This document shows, piece after piece, positions 22,266-33,559 of a DNA stretch of 64,000 bases. A program made the position numbers and the translations under genes. This DNA is from Brachypterus glaber (lineage: Eukaryota > Arthropoda > Insecta > Coleoptera > Kateretidae). Location of the stretch: assembly GCA_958510825.1 (NCBI GenBank), contig OY294048.1, positions 31,399,026 through 31,463,025 of the forward strand. Direction: 5' to 3'. The notes under the pieces are model-generated. The model made no database searches. It was not told the origin of the DNA and was given only the letters and a program-made list of their open reading frames with translations. Within the stretch, counting starts at the first letter, position 1, and every line of letters starts with the position of its first letter.

Positions 22266-23783
22266 CCAGTGATCGGACTTTGGATTTTTTAACAGGTCCG
22301 CATTAAGGAAAACAAAATAATTTCATAAAACGCAAGATCATTTAAATTGTATTTAAAGTAACAAAAATACATTATTATTATTATGTAATTCTTGTTTTGT
22401 TTAATTTTAATTTCATTTAATTTTGCTCTTTTGTCAAATAAAATAAAAAGTAAAACAAAAAACAGTGTGTACATAAATATGTTTTTTCCTTTTTTTAAGA
22501 TAAGCGAACAGATTTAAATATTCGGTGTGGTTCCTATATTGTTAAATATAAATTATAAATTAATCCACTTATTAAAATCAAATAAATTTACCTTTGACTA
22601 ATTTTTAACTATAACAACTGTTTATTTTTTCAGTATTAATTTCCTTGCGATTGTAAAAAAACAATAAAAAATTATCGTTTTTAATGTTTTATATCGAAAC
22701 GGGAAAACGGGAAATTTATGACTACCATAATTCTAGAACGCTTTAAACAAAGGACTTCTTTGAACCATAGGTTCATTATCCAAAGTTTTAGAATGATTGT
22801 ATTTGAGAAAAACCTGGATGGGGTAAAATGGAGTAAAACTATATTTTTTTTTTTTTCGTTTTTTGAAGAAATAGATGTCGCGAGTACTTGATGTGCCGGC
22901 ATGTGTCTTGTACGCAAGTTAGCATTGAGCCTATGGATGCGCCTAACTCTTACTATGCTGCAGATACGAATTAGAATTAGACCGAAATTACGCGAATCGC
23001 ACCCGAACTGATATAATCTACGTTTGCCATGCTCGAGCGCGCTCTCTCAAATTCTTTTCTCAGCAGCAGTTTTTTTTTATTACAGCAGGTTTTTTATTAT
23101 TTTGTACAACTAAAAAAGGAAAAAATATGATCAAAATTCAAAAATATTTTAGATAGAAATTATGGTTTGCAAATAGTTAAAGACATTTATAAAAAAAACG
23201 AACAAGGAAAAGAAGCGACTTGGGTTGAAAATATACCAATAAAGCATATTACGCACCGGGTACGCGAAACCTAGTTTTCAGTGCACGAGAGTGCTTTTTT
23301 TTACGAAATGGTTTGCGTATACTATTTTTCCTACGACCTAACACCCAAACACCCAAAAAAACTCAAAAATTATCTAAAATTAATTTGCCAGTTTGAGGTT
23401 GTGTTTGACGTTTACTAATTTTCTGACAGCAGATATGTAAAATCAGTTGATTGTCACTTTCCAACCGTTATCATGGGCAACGAGTGGAAAATAGGCACTA
23501 ACTACTCTTAGGAAAATACGTTTTTCTTTGCACCACTTATATCGGTAGACGTGGAAAGGTCATTTTGTTTACATAAATGGGTTTTAATACGAAAAGAAAT
23601 GCATTAGTTCAAAAAAAATTAGAAAATAAAATACTTAAATGACTTCTTACATAACGCTTTTATTTACTATAGTAATACCAAAAACAATATCTGTATACAA
23701 TACAAGTAATATTGTTAGTAAATACTATAAATCACATTTTCCTTAATTCGGACCTGTTAATATATCCAAAGTCCGATCACTGG
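22266..23783. mobile_element. 1.5-kb element with CCAGTGATCGGACTTTGGA termini
   Basis: TA at 22264-22265 and 23784-23785. Left ccagtgatcggactttgga, right tccaaagtccgatcactgg. The interior is mostly not palindromic, and 22860-23080 and 23240-23350 are noticeably GC-richer than the surroundings. ORF 22681-22917 (-) is not recognisable. Could be an internally decayed Tc1/pogo-type transposon. Confidence 0.75.
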
Positions 23784-23785
23784 TA

Positions 23786-24189
23786 ATTACCCATGATTCT
23801 GTATTAACAATAATGTGTTTCAATAAATAAAAAGATACATATAAAATTTACTAAATTTTACATGTAATTTTACAATTTTTTTTTTTGTCACGGCACCTGT
23901 CAATATTTTTTTATTTATATTTTTTATCAAAATTATTGTTTATAATGGAAAAAAAATAATGAAATTGTTTGGAAAGGATAACAAAGATGGAAAATCAGTG
24001 GAAATGGAGGCAAAATTAAAAAATTATTATGTCTACTCCAAAGTTATGAAATGGAGGCAGTCTTTTTGGATGTTTTTTGAGAAGATTAGCCATTAGAAGT
24101 AAAGAGTATCCATCAAAATTTATTGTGTTATAACTGTCTAATATAGTGTAAAATACCTATAAAAATAGGTCCTAGAACGACAATAAACC
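23786..24189 (+). mobile_element. Probable 3' UTR of a non-LTR retrotransposon
   Basis: No ORF. Ends ..aggtcctagaacgacaataaacc directly before a long (ATTACA)n tract, the arrangement of LINEs with hexamer tails. Family not identified. Confidence 0.4.
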
Positions 24190-24297
24190 ATTACAATTAC
24201 AATTACAATTACAATTACAATTACAATTACAATTACAATTACAATTACAATTACAATTACAATTACAATTACAATTACAATTACAATTACAATTACA
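24190..24297. repeat. (ATTACA)n, about 18 units
   Basis: Uninterrupted hexamer array. Probably the 3' tail of the preceding retrotransposon fragment. Confidence 0.95.
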
Positions 24298-24852
24298 TAC
24301 ATATACGGGTTTCAGGAATTTTTGATATTTGCGTTTAAAAAAAAATATTTCCCTAGATATTCCATCTCCTTGATTGCACGGAAATTATTAAACAAGGTTA
24401 GTAAAGAGAGTCTTGTATACTATAAAAAAGTGGTTCGCAATACCTAATTACCAACCGAAATACTTTAATTTCTCTGAAAATTATAGGTTTTCATGTGGTA
24501 GCTAAAGTTCTTTATTATTCTTCATTATTCGATAGAGACTTTCTGTTTAAGATTTGCTGACCTAAAATTTGACATTTACGTCAAAATGTCTTTCAAATAA
24601 TTTAATTTAATCTAATAAAAACGAAAAAATTGTCTTCGTTTCCATTTTATTCTGGACGAAAAATCGTAGTTTTCGTCCTTGTGTCATAACTGTTAATTTT
24701 ATTTTATTTTTCACCAAGATTTTTTTTATCACATATTTCTTTTGTTTTAAAATACTTCCTAGAGGGAAGTATAAAGTAATATTGCAAGTTTCGAATTTAT
24801 TTCCCTTCAATAATCACTAAATCAAAAAAATTAGCGGTGAGACCTAGCGGGG
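24298..24852. other. AT-rich spacer, nothing recognised
   Basis: No gene or repeat identified. ORF 24607-24810 (-) has no recognisable features. Confidence 0.5.
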
Positions 24853-24877
24853 TATAATAATAATAATAATAATAATA

Positions 24878-24965
<88 letters not shown>
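24853..24965. repeat. (TAA)n microsatellite, 5' side of Dong-like copy 2
   Basis: About 36 ATA/TAA units with one slip. Read with the tract at 26116-26154 it appears to be one repeat split by the retrotransposon. Confidence 0.95.
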
Positions 24966-24966
<1 letters not shown>

Positions 24967-26115
24967 TATGTAATATATGTGCTGCTATTAACTCCTGGGC
25001 TATTCCAGTACTTACTTATTCTTTTGGCATAATTAAATGGTTGAATACTGACCTTGAGGAATTAGATCGGCTTACTAGAAGGGAGCTTACAAAATTTCGA
25101 TGTCTGCATACAAATTCATCAGTTAACCGGCTATATATTTCTAGAAATAAAGGAGGAAGGGGCTTAATTAATATAAAAAACCTTTGTATAAACCAAGAAA
25201 AAAATATGAGAGAGAATATGTTAGCTTCAACTGAAGAACTTGTAACAATCATGAGACGAGAAGATGATAATTATACTCCTTTTAAACTTAATCACCCCAA
25301 CTATCAGCTTGACACTGTAACACCTCATGGTTTTATACAGGAGTGGCAAGGAAGAGCACTTCATGGTAGATACCCAAAATTGCTTGATTTCGAAAGTGTT
25401 GATAAGGATGCTTCTTTAATTTGGTTGAAAGAAAAGCAACTATATCCTGAAACTGAAGGATTTATAATGGCAATTCAGGATAGAGTTATGAAAACTAAAA
25501 ATTATGAAAAGCATTGCTTAAAATTGGATGTAGTGGACAAATGCCGGAAATGTGGAGTTATTGGAGAAACTATAGAGCATATTATAGGTAGTTGCTCTGA
25601 ACTCTCAGACTCGGTATATCTTGGTAGGCATAACCAGCTAGCCAAAATAATTTATCAGCAAATAGGAATTAAGCATAAGTTACTGAATATATCCACTCCT
25701 CCTTACTACAAATATTCGCCAAATGGTGTACTTGAAAATGCTGATTATGTACTCTATTGGGATAAGCCAATTATAACAGACCATAAAATTGATTTTAATA
25801 GACCAGATATTATTTTGATAAATAAAACGGACAGCACTGGAATAATTGTAGATATAGCAGTACCATTGCAATATCTGCAAAACAGAACGGGAGAAAATCG
25901 CTAAGTATGAAAATTTGGCATATGAATTAAAACATCTTTGGCAATTAAATAGGGTAAAAATCTATGCATTTCTACAAACTGCTCACATAGTTCGAAAGTT
26001 TCTTGGATAGATATAAAATATTGGAAAAGGATGAATTTCCTCTCCATTGCAATCCAATAATAAAATTGGATGAAACTTATCTGGCTGGTGCTTTGAATGT
26101 CAATTGATATACTGA
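24966..26115 (+). mobile_element. R4/Dong-like retrotransposon, 5'-truncated copy inserted in (TAA)n
   Basis: Coding sequence starts immediately after the (TAA)n tract and the 3' end runs straight into another (AAT)n tract. Both flanks have the TAA orientation seen at the 5' end of the copy at 1-1713. Carries the C-terminal third of the polyprotein and a short 3' region. Confidence 0.85.
24981..25904 (+). pseudogene. C-terminal part of R4/Dong-like polyprotein: zinc knuckle and restriction-like endonuclease
   Basis: An open frame starting inside the RT-adjacent region (..AINSWAIPVLTYSFGIIKW.., TTG-initiated reading only because of truncation). Visible features in order: LTRRELTKFRCLH.. and RNKGGRGLINI blocks; a CCHC knuckle C-R-K-C-(9)-H-(4)-C at about 25540-25590 (CRKCGVIGETIEHIIGSC); and the endonuclease signature RPD followed 14 residues later by D (about 25800-25855, ..IIVDIAVP). 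After 25890 a frameshift puts the usual terminal block (AKYENLAYELKHLW, AHIVRKFL) in another frame up to about 26010. This is the cleavage and RNA/DNA-binding end of the protein; the RT is missing. Confidence 0.85.
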
Positions 26116-26116
26116 A

Positions 26117-26154
<38 letters not shown>
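26116..26154. repeat. (TAA)n microsatellite, 3' side of Dong-like copy 2 and tail of a LINE on the minus strand
   Basis: About 13 units. On the minus strand it follows gaaaataaag, a LINE 3' end with polyadenylation signal and (TTA)n tail. Confidence 0.9.
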
Positions 26155-26155
<1 letters not shown>

Positions 26156-27170
26156 TTTATTTTCATATATAAAAACAGAATTATTTACATGTACGTGTAC
26201 AAAAAATATATCCACTTTGAAAATGAAAAACTTCACAAAGGAAAAGTATAAACATTAAATCTAAATATGAGTAAAAATTATTTAACATTTATATCTACAT
26301 ATAAGTAAAAATTAATAAACAACAATAAAAGTATATTTAAACTAAACATCTAAAATTATATAATTAAAATAAAAAACACATAATTAACTTGAATAAAATT
26401 CTGCTAATGTATATGGCTCTAGTTCTACCAACAATGTAAACACTAGATTTTTGTAAGTATTAAAATTTCTAGTCATCTTAATATTATCAGGCATCTTGTT
26501 GTATGCCGATATACAAGCGTAGAAGCATCCCTTTTCAGACTGGACTAATCTATGCCGTGGAAGCATGTATTTACATTTTTAACACTATTTCCACGCACAT
26601 TTGCAAAAAGCTGGTTGTTTTTAAAAATAATAATTAACAGCTTATAAAGATATACAGCCACAAGAGTCATTATATTGTTCTCTCTAAAGTGTCCTCTACA
26701 CGTCTCATTGTACTTTAGATTTAGCATTGTTCTAACGGTGCGTTTCTGAATTACAAATATGTCCTACACAAGTGTACTCTGTCCCCAGAAAATTATACCA
26801 AATTTTAGCAAAGACTGAAAATTAGAATGGTAGACTATTTTCATCGTTTCAACGTTGACGTAATTTTTTAGTAGGTACACGGAGAGAATACAGAGTTTTG
26901 CTCAGCTTCCCACCCAATTCTTCCAAGTGTAAGTTCCAACTAAGATTTTCGTCCAGAACCAAACCCAATAATTTGGTATTGGAAGAAGTTTGGACGATGG
27001 CATCATCAAATGGCACCTGACACGGAGAGGCGAAATTTGACCTTGCGTTTTTGAAAAATATTATGCTTGTTTTATCTTTGTTTAGAATTAATTTATTTTT
27101 AACAAACCACTTGAGTACTTCCTAAATACAAGCTTCAAGGTTTGGACTTTTGGGTAGGTTTTGATAGGGC
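26155..27170 (-). mobile_element. CR1-like LINE, 5'-truncated, 3' part only
   Basis: Minus strand. The piece enters at the RT thumb (..WFVKNKLILNKDKTSIIFF, about 27110-27055), then LLGLVLDENLSW (about 26960), a degraded connecting region, and the C-terminal block LPRHRLVQSEKGCFYACIS..YNKMP (26566-26384). It is followed by an AT-rich 3' UTR, AATAAA and the (TTA)n tail. Multiple frameshifts. Confidence 0.8.
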
Positions 27171-27308
27171 AATTAACCCTAGAAGGGTAACATGATTTTT
27201 TGTAACACCAATGGTAACATCAATGTGTGAGACCCACATTATTCAAAACTGTTTTACCATAGCACTCAATTACATAGGCTGAAGGACCATTTATAGGATT
27301 CGATTTAT

Positions 27309-27609
27309 AAGGAAAAATAATTTACGGGCGATCTGAGGTCGGGAAGTGGAAGGGAGTTTTTAAGGGTAAAAAACGATGTATGTCGTTTGGACTTTTTCGT
27401 GAAAAAAAAAATTTGTTTGCATAAGATAAAAAGTCCAAACCAAAAACTTGATTATTTGAATTTTTCACATAAATTTTGAGGTTATGTGAAAAAAGTGTAA
27501 TTACAAAAGTTGTAGGTCTCTTTATTACCTACAACTTTGTTATTTAATTTTTTTCCATAGGACTTTTTCCACTTCCAAACCTCAGATCGCCCGTAAATTA
27601 TTTTTCCTT
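27309..27609. repeat. 300-bp hairpin
   Basis: aaggaaaaataatttacggg / cccgtaaattatttttcctt at the ends, with inner pairs gatctgaggt / cctcagatc and acaacttttgta / tacctacaactttgt. Contains two inverted copies of the recurrent phrase aagtccaaac (27385-27394 and 27431-27440). Confidence 0.75.
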
Positions 27610-27768
27610 TCATTTTTGTTATATTCTCGTCCTTTTTTAACGGGTTTCATCCTACTATTATTTTTTTTGGTTTCAAAAATTATCGACCCTGGTCTATTAC
27701 CTATTCAAGACTCTGCTGGGATATTTTAAAATAAATTGAACCATTTATTACAAGTTCGTTTGACTATA

Positions 27769-28948
27769 CAGGGTGTATTTGAAATAGCGTAGGAAATTTT
27801 AACAGGTGATTCTACATGATAAAATATGACAAAAAGTTCCTATAAATATATGTCTAAAAATGCGCCATAAGGGAGCTACGCCCCTTTGAAAGTGGCTAAA
27901 AAAATCGGTTTTTATTTAATAACTCAGGAACCCTTTGAGATATATCAACGAGGTTTTGCACGTCAACTAATCCTACCAAAGCCCGTTTTTATGTGTTATT
28001 TTCATGTACTTATTTCAACCAGAGGTGTGCGAAACGGGGGGGGGGGGGCTTATCAGTTTTTTGTCCCAAACTTTTTTCTGTGTAACTTTTTTGCAATTTT
28101 ATTTTTGAAATATGATTCCTCAGGTCAAAATACATAAAAAAGGTACTCTTGTTGTATTACTGTAGGATTAACCGTTTTCGAGAAAAATTCATTTGAAGGT
28201 GAAATTCCACGGTTCGAGGACGAAAAATTAAATACTAAAATGTTGAAAACCAAAATTTTAATGATGCAGGGCGAATGTACATTAAAAACTAAGAAAAAAA
28301 CCTCATATACAGGTACTTCCAAAAATCAATCCTAATGGAGCTATGGTCTCCTAAATATGCACCATTTTTAAAGGGCTATGGTAGCTTTAAAAGCGTTTTT
28401 TCGACCTACATGTATCGAAACTTTTTTTCTTAGTTTTTGATGTAGAATAACACTTCATCATTAAAATTTTGGTTTTCGACATTTTAGTATTTAATTTTTC
28501 GTCCTCGAACCGTGAAATTTCACCTTCAAATGAACTTTTCTCGAAAACGGTTAATCCTACAGTATTACAACAAAAGTACCTTTTATATGTATTTTGACTT
28601 GAGGAATCATATTTCAAAAATAAAATTGCAAAAAAGTTACACAGAAAAAAGTTTGGGACAAAAAACTGATAAGGCCCCCCCGTTTCGCACACCCCTGGTT
28701 TAAATAAGTACGTGAAAATGATATACAAAGATGGGCCTTATTAGGATTAATTCACGTGCAAAACCTCGTTAATATATCACAAAGGGTTCCTGAGTTATTA
28801 AATAAAAACCGATTTTTTTAGCCATTTTCAAAGGGGCGTAGCTCCCTTATGACCCATTTTTAGACATATGTTTATAGGAACTTTTTTTCATATTTTATCA
28901 TGTAGAATCAACTGTTAAAATTTCCTACGCTATTTCAAATACACCCTG
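27769..28948. mobile_element. 1.2-kb palindromic element, copy B
   Basis: TA at 27767-27768 and 28949-28950. Ends cagggtgtatttgaaatagc / gctatttcaaatacaccctg. Same modules as copies A and C with high similarity. Loop near 28270-28440. ORFs such as 28387-28728 are reads through the palindrome. Confidence 0.9.
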
Positions 28949-29393
28949 TATTGATATTTTACTAGAAAATTGACTAATGAAGATATTATACACATACTTT
29001 TAATTTCGTTTGACCAATACATTTCAAGTAAAAGAAGTAAACACACAAAAAAAACAGTAGAATTATCTAAAGATGTTTAAAAGTTACCAATCAAATAAAA
29101 AAAAAGGTTAAGGGGGGTGAAATTTTTTTGGATAATCAAAAAATATTTTTTTTTAGTTTTCTGTTAGAAAATAAGAAATATAAATAAATTAATAGTATAA
29201 AAACATTTTTAAGAACAAGCTTTTATTTAAGTGTACTAAACAGAGGAAAATAAACTTTCAAGTAAATCAAACCCATCATTTTGTTACATTATACAATTTT
29301 ATATCATATAAAATTGCATAATGTAACAACATACAGCCTGTTCCAGAACTCGCGTACCGAAATTTGAGGGTATATTAAAAACCCTCTGGAAAA

Positions 29394-29567
29394 TATGAAA
29401 AAAATTTAAAAAAACTCCATCTTCAATACTATTTAAAAAGGAAGCTATTTAATCTGACCAATCCTGTTGCTGATGTTAAATATGAAAAAAATTTAAAAAA
29501 ACTCCATCTTCAATACTATTTAAAAAGGAAGCTATTTAATCTGACCAATCCTGTTGCTGATGTTAAA
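29394..29567. repeat. 87-bp direct duplication in the transposon left end
   Basis: tatgaaaaaaatttaaaaaa starts at 29394 and at 29481; the two units appear identical. Only one counterpart exists in the right terminus. Confidence 0.9.
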
Positions 29568-29997
29568 TTACCTAAAAATTAGTTTTTCCCTACTTATTAG
29601 TAACTATGGTTGCATTTTAATGGTTGACTCGTGCATTGTTTAAGACTTTCAACTTTAGAATCTTTTTAGGTACTATATTTTTACAAAACCGACAGAGGCT
29701 ATCAAATATTCTATTTTTATAGGGTCACTCCATCCGGCGGTGGTTTTATTATACCCGTCTTAGACGGCAGCAACAAACTGCCGCTGCAACTCCATTCAGC
29801 GCGCTGAATGTAGTGTTTTTTTTTATTAGAAACTCAGATCTTTTAATTGATTTACTGGCTATAAATTCTTAATACAAATTAATAAAATAAAAATACAATA
29901 ACTGAATTTTATTTATTTATTTCAAAGTAATGAACATAGGAAAAATTTTTATCGGTGTTCCGAAAAGAGAACATTCTAGCTAGAATGTAATTTTAAG

Positions 29998-30180
29998 ATT
30001 GGTGCAGAGGGCAAGGAATTTTGGAAGTTTAATAAAGAAGCTGTCATTTAGACTTTTGAAGAATAATCTGGAACAAGCATTAGTATCGTGGCAAGAAATC
30101 TTGATATGTCTGTCCTGTGTTTAATGAACTCTAAAAGATGAAGAAACGCATTATTTTTAGCAAACTCGCGTTCAATGTAT
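29998..30180 (+). pseudogene. Inverted, decayed fragment of the transposase N-terminal region
   Basis: On the plus strand, frames read LVQRARNFGSLI, then EAVI*TFEE and SISIVARNLDMS. These are close to LVQRARNSGNLT, EEAVIQAFEE and LSIVARNLDIS of the minus-strand gene in the same transposon. It faces the gene tail to tail. Several stops. Confidence 0.75.
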
Positions 30181-30188
30181 GAAGCATG

Positions 30189-31258
30189 CTAAAGAATATG
30201 TTCAAAATGACCTCCACCAACTTGAACACATAAAGCAGCTCTTTTTAACAGACTTCTCCTGGCATTAATAATCATAGTTTTTCTACAGTGTCTGGCATAT
30301 TTCTATACACTAAATTTTTTACATGGCCCCATAAAAAGAAGTCCATTGGAGTGAGATCAGGGGATCTAGGAGGCCACCTTCTGGGACCCCCACGGCCTAT
30401 CCAACTGTTTGGAAAACTGATGTCGAGTTGGCTTCTTGCCGTTTCTGAGAAATGCACTGGACAGCCATCATGTTGAAACCAGATGTTATCCACATTTGCC
30501 AACCTTTGAAGTGGGATGTCATTAATTAGATTTTCCACTTCATCCCTTAAGAAGTTAGTGTAGGTTTCGCCATTCAATCTGCCAGGAAACTAATGGGGTC
30601 CAACCTAAAAACAAATATTTTAAGCATTTTATAGTGGTTTATTTCTCAAAATAACGTACTATAGCATCTCCCAATATTCCGGCCCAAATATTCAAGGAAA
30701 ACCTTGCCTGAAGTCATGGGGATTTTCCTGTCCCCAAACATGAGAATTCCTTGAATTAAAAAAACCATCTATTTGAAACCCAGACTCATCCGTAAAAAGA
30801 ATGCTTTTTACAAAGTTTTCATTTTCTTGATGTTTCTGCAACAGCCATGTGCAAAATTCGACTCGTAAAGGATAGTCCTCCGGTGTCAAGCATTGTAGTC
30901 GAGTGTAATGAAAGGGATGCATTTTTTCATCTTTTAGAATTCGTTGAACAGAGGTCTTAGATATATCAAGATTTCTAGCCACGATACTAAGGCTTGTTTC
31001 AGGTTCTTCTTCAAAAGCCTGAATGACAGCTTCTTCATTATCAACAGTTCTTGCAGTTCGCAGAGCGCCTCCAATCTCTTTTGGAGTTAAATTTCCAGAA
31101 TTTCTTGCCCTTTGCACCAATCTTAAAATAACATTTCTGTTAGGATGTTCTCTATTGGGAAAACGAATAGAATATTCTACAGATGTAGCTGAAGCACTCC
31201 GGCCACACTCGCCATATAAAATTAGCATTTCGCAATACTCTTCTGAAGTAAACATCAT
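30189..31258 (-). pseudogene. Transposase (helix-turn-helix + DDE), with a 55-nt intron, decayed
   Basis: Start ATG at 31258 (MMFTSEEYCEMLILYGEC..), the N-terminal helix-turn-helix type seen in insect DUF4817 proteins, then a second DNA-binding block (SLSIVARNLDISKTSVQRIL). The catalytic core follows: FTDESGF (first D), FQHDGCPVHF (second D), PPRSPDLTPMDFFLWG (third D, 36 residues after the second). It ends with an RR..GGHFEHIL block in another frame, stop at 30189. A GT-AG intron at 30605-30659 restores the frame between ILGDAI and VGPH. Damage: a frameshift near 30699, a TAG just after VGPH and a frameshift near 30275. It cuts and pastes DNA at TA sites in this superfamily; this copy cannot. 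Confidence 0.85.
30605..30659 (-). other. 55-nt intron in the transposase gene
   Basis: Minus strand gtacgttatt...tttgtttttag. It has in-frame stops and a length not divisible by 3, yet removal joins ..AGILGDAI to VGPH.. in frame, matching the usual W-A-G-I..D..-GP-.. run of this transposase family. Confidence 0.75.
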
Positions 31259-31866
31259 GAAAGTTTTGATATTTTTTTATGACATTAATAAATATTTATG
31301 TCACATTAATAACCATGTCAACCTACAGAATATGTACCTGCAATAATTAAATTTGCTTCCATAGCTACAAATTCAACCTTTAATGGTAATTTATAATCAG
31401 CAACAGTATTGGTCCACTTAAAGCGTTCTTATTTTTGAATTGAACGAAGATGGATTTTTTTTGAAATTTTTTTCATATTTTCCAGAGGGTTTTTAATATA
31501 CCCTCAAATTTCGGTTCGCGAGTTCTGGAACAGGCTGTATATAAAATTTTATAATGTAACAAAATGATGGGTTTGATTTACTTGAAAGTTTATTTTCTTC
31601 TTTTTAGTGCACTTAAATAAAAGCTTGTTCTTAAAAATGTTTTTTTTACTATTAATTTATTTTTCTTTTTTTAGTTGTCAAAATTTTGTAGGATACAATT
31701 TTTTTTCAAATAGGACCGACAGAATCATAAGCTTGCTTCAGGGGGCCGAAATGCAGAGGCTGCCCTGTGTAGTATTCAATGCATGGTAATCCTTACATAT
31801 ATATTTGTTTATGATTGACTGAAGAAATTTTGATAAATAAAAAAAAGGTCTCACATTTAAAAAATT

Positions 31867-33555
31867 TTAATTTTAGCGGTGGGGAAGTTGGGGGTAAATT
31901 TTATATAAAATTGTATTGTCATCAGAGATGAGAATGTGTACCGAATTTCAGCTCTACGTTTATTTTAAGTGGCTGAAACACAGAGGGGGTGAAACACAGA
32001 GGGGGTAAACTTATACAAATGTAAAATTTATTTTAAAATTTGGATCTGGATGAGTATGTAACCTAATTTTAGTTTTAAATTATCTCATGTGGGTAAAGAA
32101 TGGATTTTTTTTTAATTTTAGGGGTGGGGGATTGGGGGAAAATTTTTATATAAAATTGTTTTGTCAGCCGAGTTAAGTATGTGTACCAAATTTTAGCTTT
32201 CTAAGTATATTCTAAGTGGGTGAAACAGAGAGGGGGGTTAACTTAGCCTTATACGCGTATGGGGGGTGATGGAGAGACTAGGGGGGGATGTAAAATTTAT
32301 TGTAAAATTTTATTATCACTAAATGAGTATGTAACCTAATTTTAGTTTTAAATTATCTCATGTGGGTAAAGAATGGATTTTTTTTTAATTTTAGGGGTGG
32401 GGGATTGGGGGAAAATTTTTATATAAAATTTTTTTGTCAGCCGAGTTAAGTATGTGTACCAAATTTAAGCTTTCTAAGTATATTCTAAGTGGGTGAAACA
32501 GAGAGGGGGTTAACTTAGCCTTATACGCGTATGGGGGGTGATGGAGAGACTAGGGGGGGATGTAAAATTTATTGTAAAATTTTATTATCACTAAATGAGT
32601 ATGTAACCTAATTTTAGTTTTAAATTATCTCAAGTGGGTAAAGAATGGATTTTTTTTAATTTTAGGGGTGGGGGATTGGGGGAAAATTTTTATATAAAAT
32701 TGTTTTGTCAGCCGAGTTAAGTATGTGTACCAAATTTTAGCTTTCTAAGTATATTCTAAGTATATTCTAAGTGGGTGAAACAGAGAGTGGGTTAACTTAG
32801 CCTTATACGCGTATGGGGGGTGATGGAGAGACGAGGGGGGATGTAAAATTTATTGTAAAATTTTATTATCACTAAATGAGTATGTAACCTAATGTTAGTT
32901 TTAAATTATCTCATGTGGGTAAAGAATGGATTTTTTTTTTAATTTTAGGGGTGGGGGATTGGGGGAAAATTTTTATATAAAATTTTTTTGTCAGCCGAGT
33001 TAAGTATGTGTACTAAATTTTAGCTTTCTAAGTATATTCTAAGTGGGTGAAACAGAGAGGGGGTTAACTTAGCCTTATACGCGTATGGGGGGTGATGGAG
33101 AGACTAGGGGGGGATGTAAAATTTATTGTAAAATTTTATTATCACTAAATGAGTATGTAACCTAATTTTAGTTTTAAATTATCTCAAGTGGGTAAAGAAT
33201 GGATTTTTTTTAATTTTAGGGGTGGGGGATTGGGGGAAAATTTTTATATAAAATTGTTTTGTCAGCCGAGTTAAGTATGTGTACCAAATTTTAGCTTTCT
33301 AAGTTTATTCTAAGTGGGTGAAACAGAGAGTGGGTTAACTTAGCCTTATACGCGTATGGGGGGTGATGGAGAGACGAGGGGGGATGTAAAATTTATTGTA
33401 AAATTTTATTATCACTAAATGAGTATGTAACCTAATTTTAGTTTTAAATTGTCTTGTGTGGGTAGAAAATGGATTTATTAAACGTTAAATTGTATAGTAG
33501 AGTTAAGCATGTGTACCAAATTTTAGCTTTCTAAGTATATTTTAAGTGGTCGAAA
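31867..33555. repeat. 273-bp tandem satellite, 5 full units plus partial ends
   Basis: Unit starts (gaatggattt) at 32098, 32371, 32643, 32924 and 33197, with a last partial unit at 33467 and a diverged unit before 32098. Lengths are 273, 272, 281, 273 and 270; the 281-bp unit carries an 11-bp internal duplication of tatattctaag. Each unit has G-rich stretches (ggggtgggggattgggggaa; ggggggtgatggagagac) and gccttatacgcgtatgg. Units 2 and 4, and 3 and 5, share diagnostic differences, so the higher-order period is a dimer. Confidence 0.9.
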
Positions 33556-33559
33556 ATGC

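Larger units (their letters stand above)
29334..31537 (-). mobile_element. IS630/Tc1/mariner-type DNA transposon with DUF4817-like transposase
   Basis: TA at 29332-29333 and 31538-31539. Inverted termini of about 90 bp start cagcctgttccagaactcgc and end in the inverse. The left subterminal region has an 87-bp tandem duplication. Carries a decayed, intron-containing transposase gene on the minus strand and a small inverted fragment of the same gene. Confidence 0.85.
29160..31690. mobile_element. Outer fold-back surrounding a transposon
   Basis: Left arm 29190-29315 (..aacaagcttttatttaagtg.., ..aaacccatcattttgttaca..) is inverted at 31545-31670. The space between is filled by the TA-flanked transposon 29334-31537, so this is a palindromic element hit near its centre. 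Confidence 0.7.

Noticed and set aside
21029..28728. ORFs of 60-113 codons inside the 1.2-kb palindromes (e.g. 21029-21223, 27886-28137, 28387-28728, 62444-62632)
   Set aside because: They recur in both orientations because the arms are inverted copies. No codon-level conservation independent of DNA similarity, and poly-G slippage changes frames.
31867..33555. CRISPR-like array
   Set aside because: Units are contiguous about 273-bp repeats without unique spacers, in a eukaryotic sequence.
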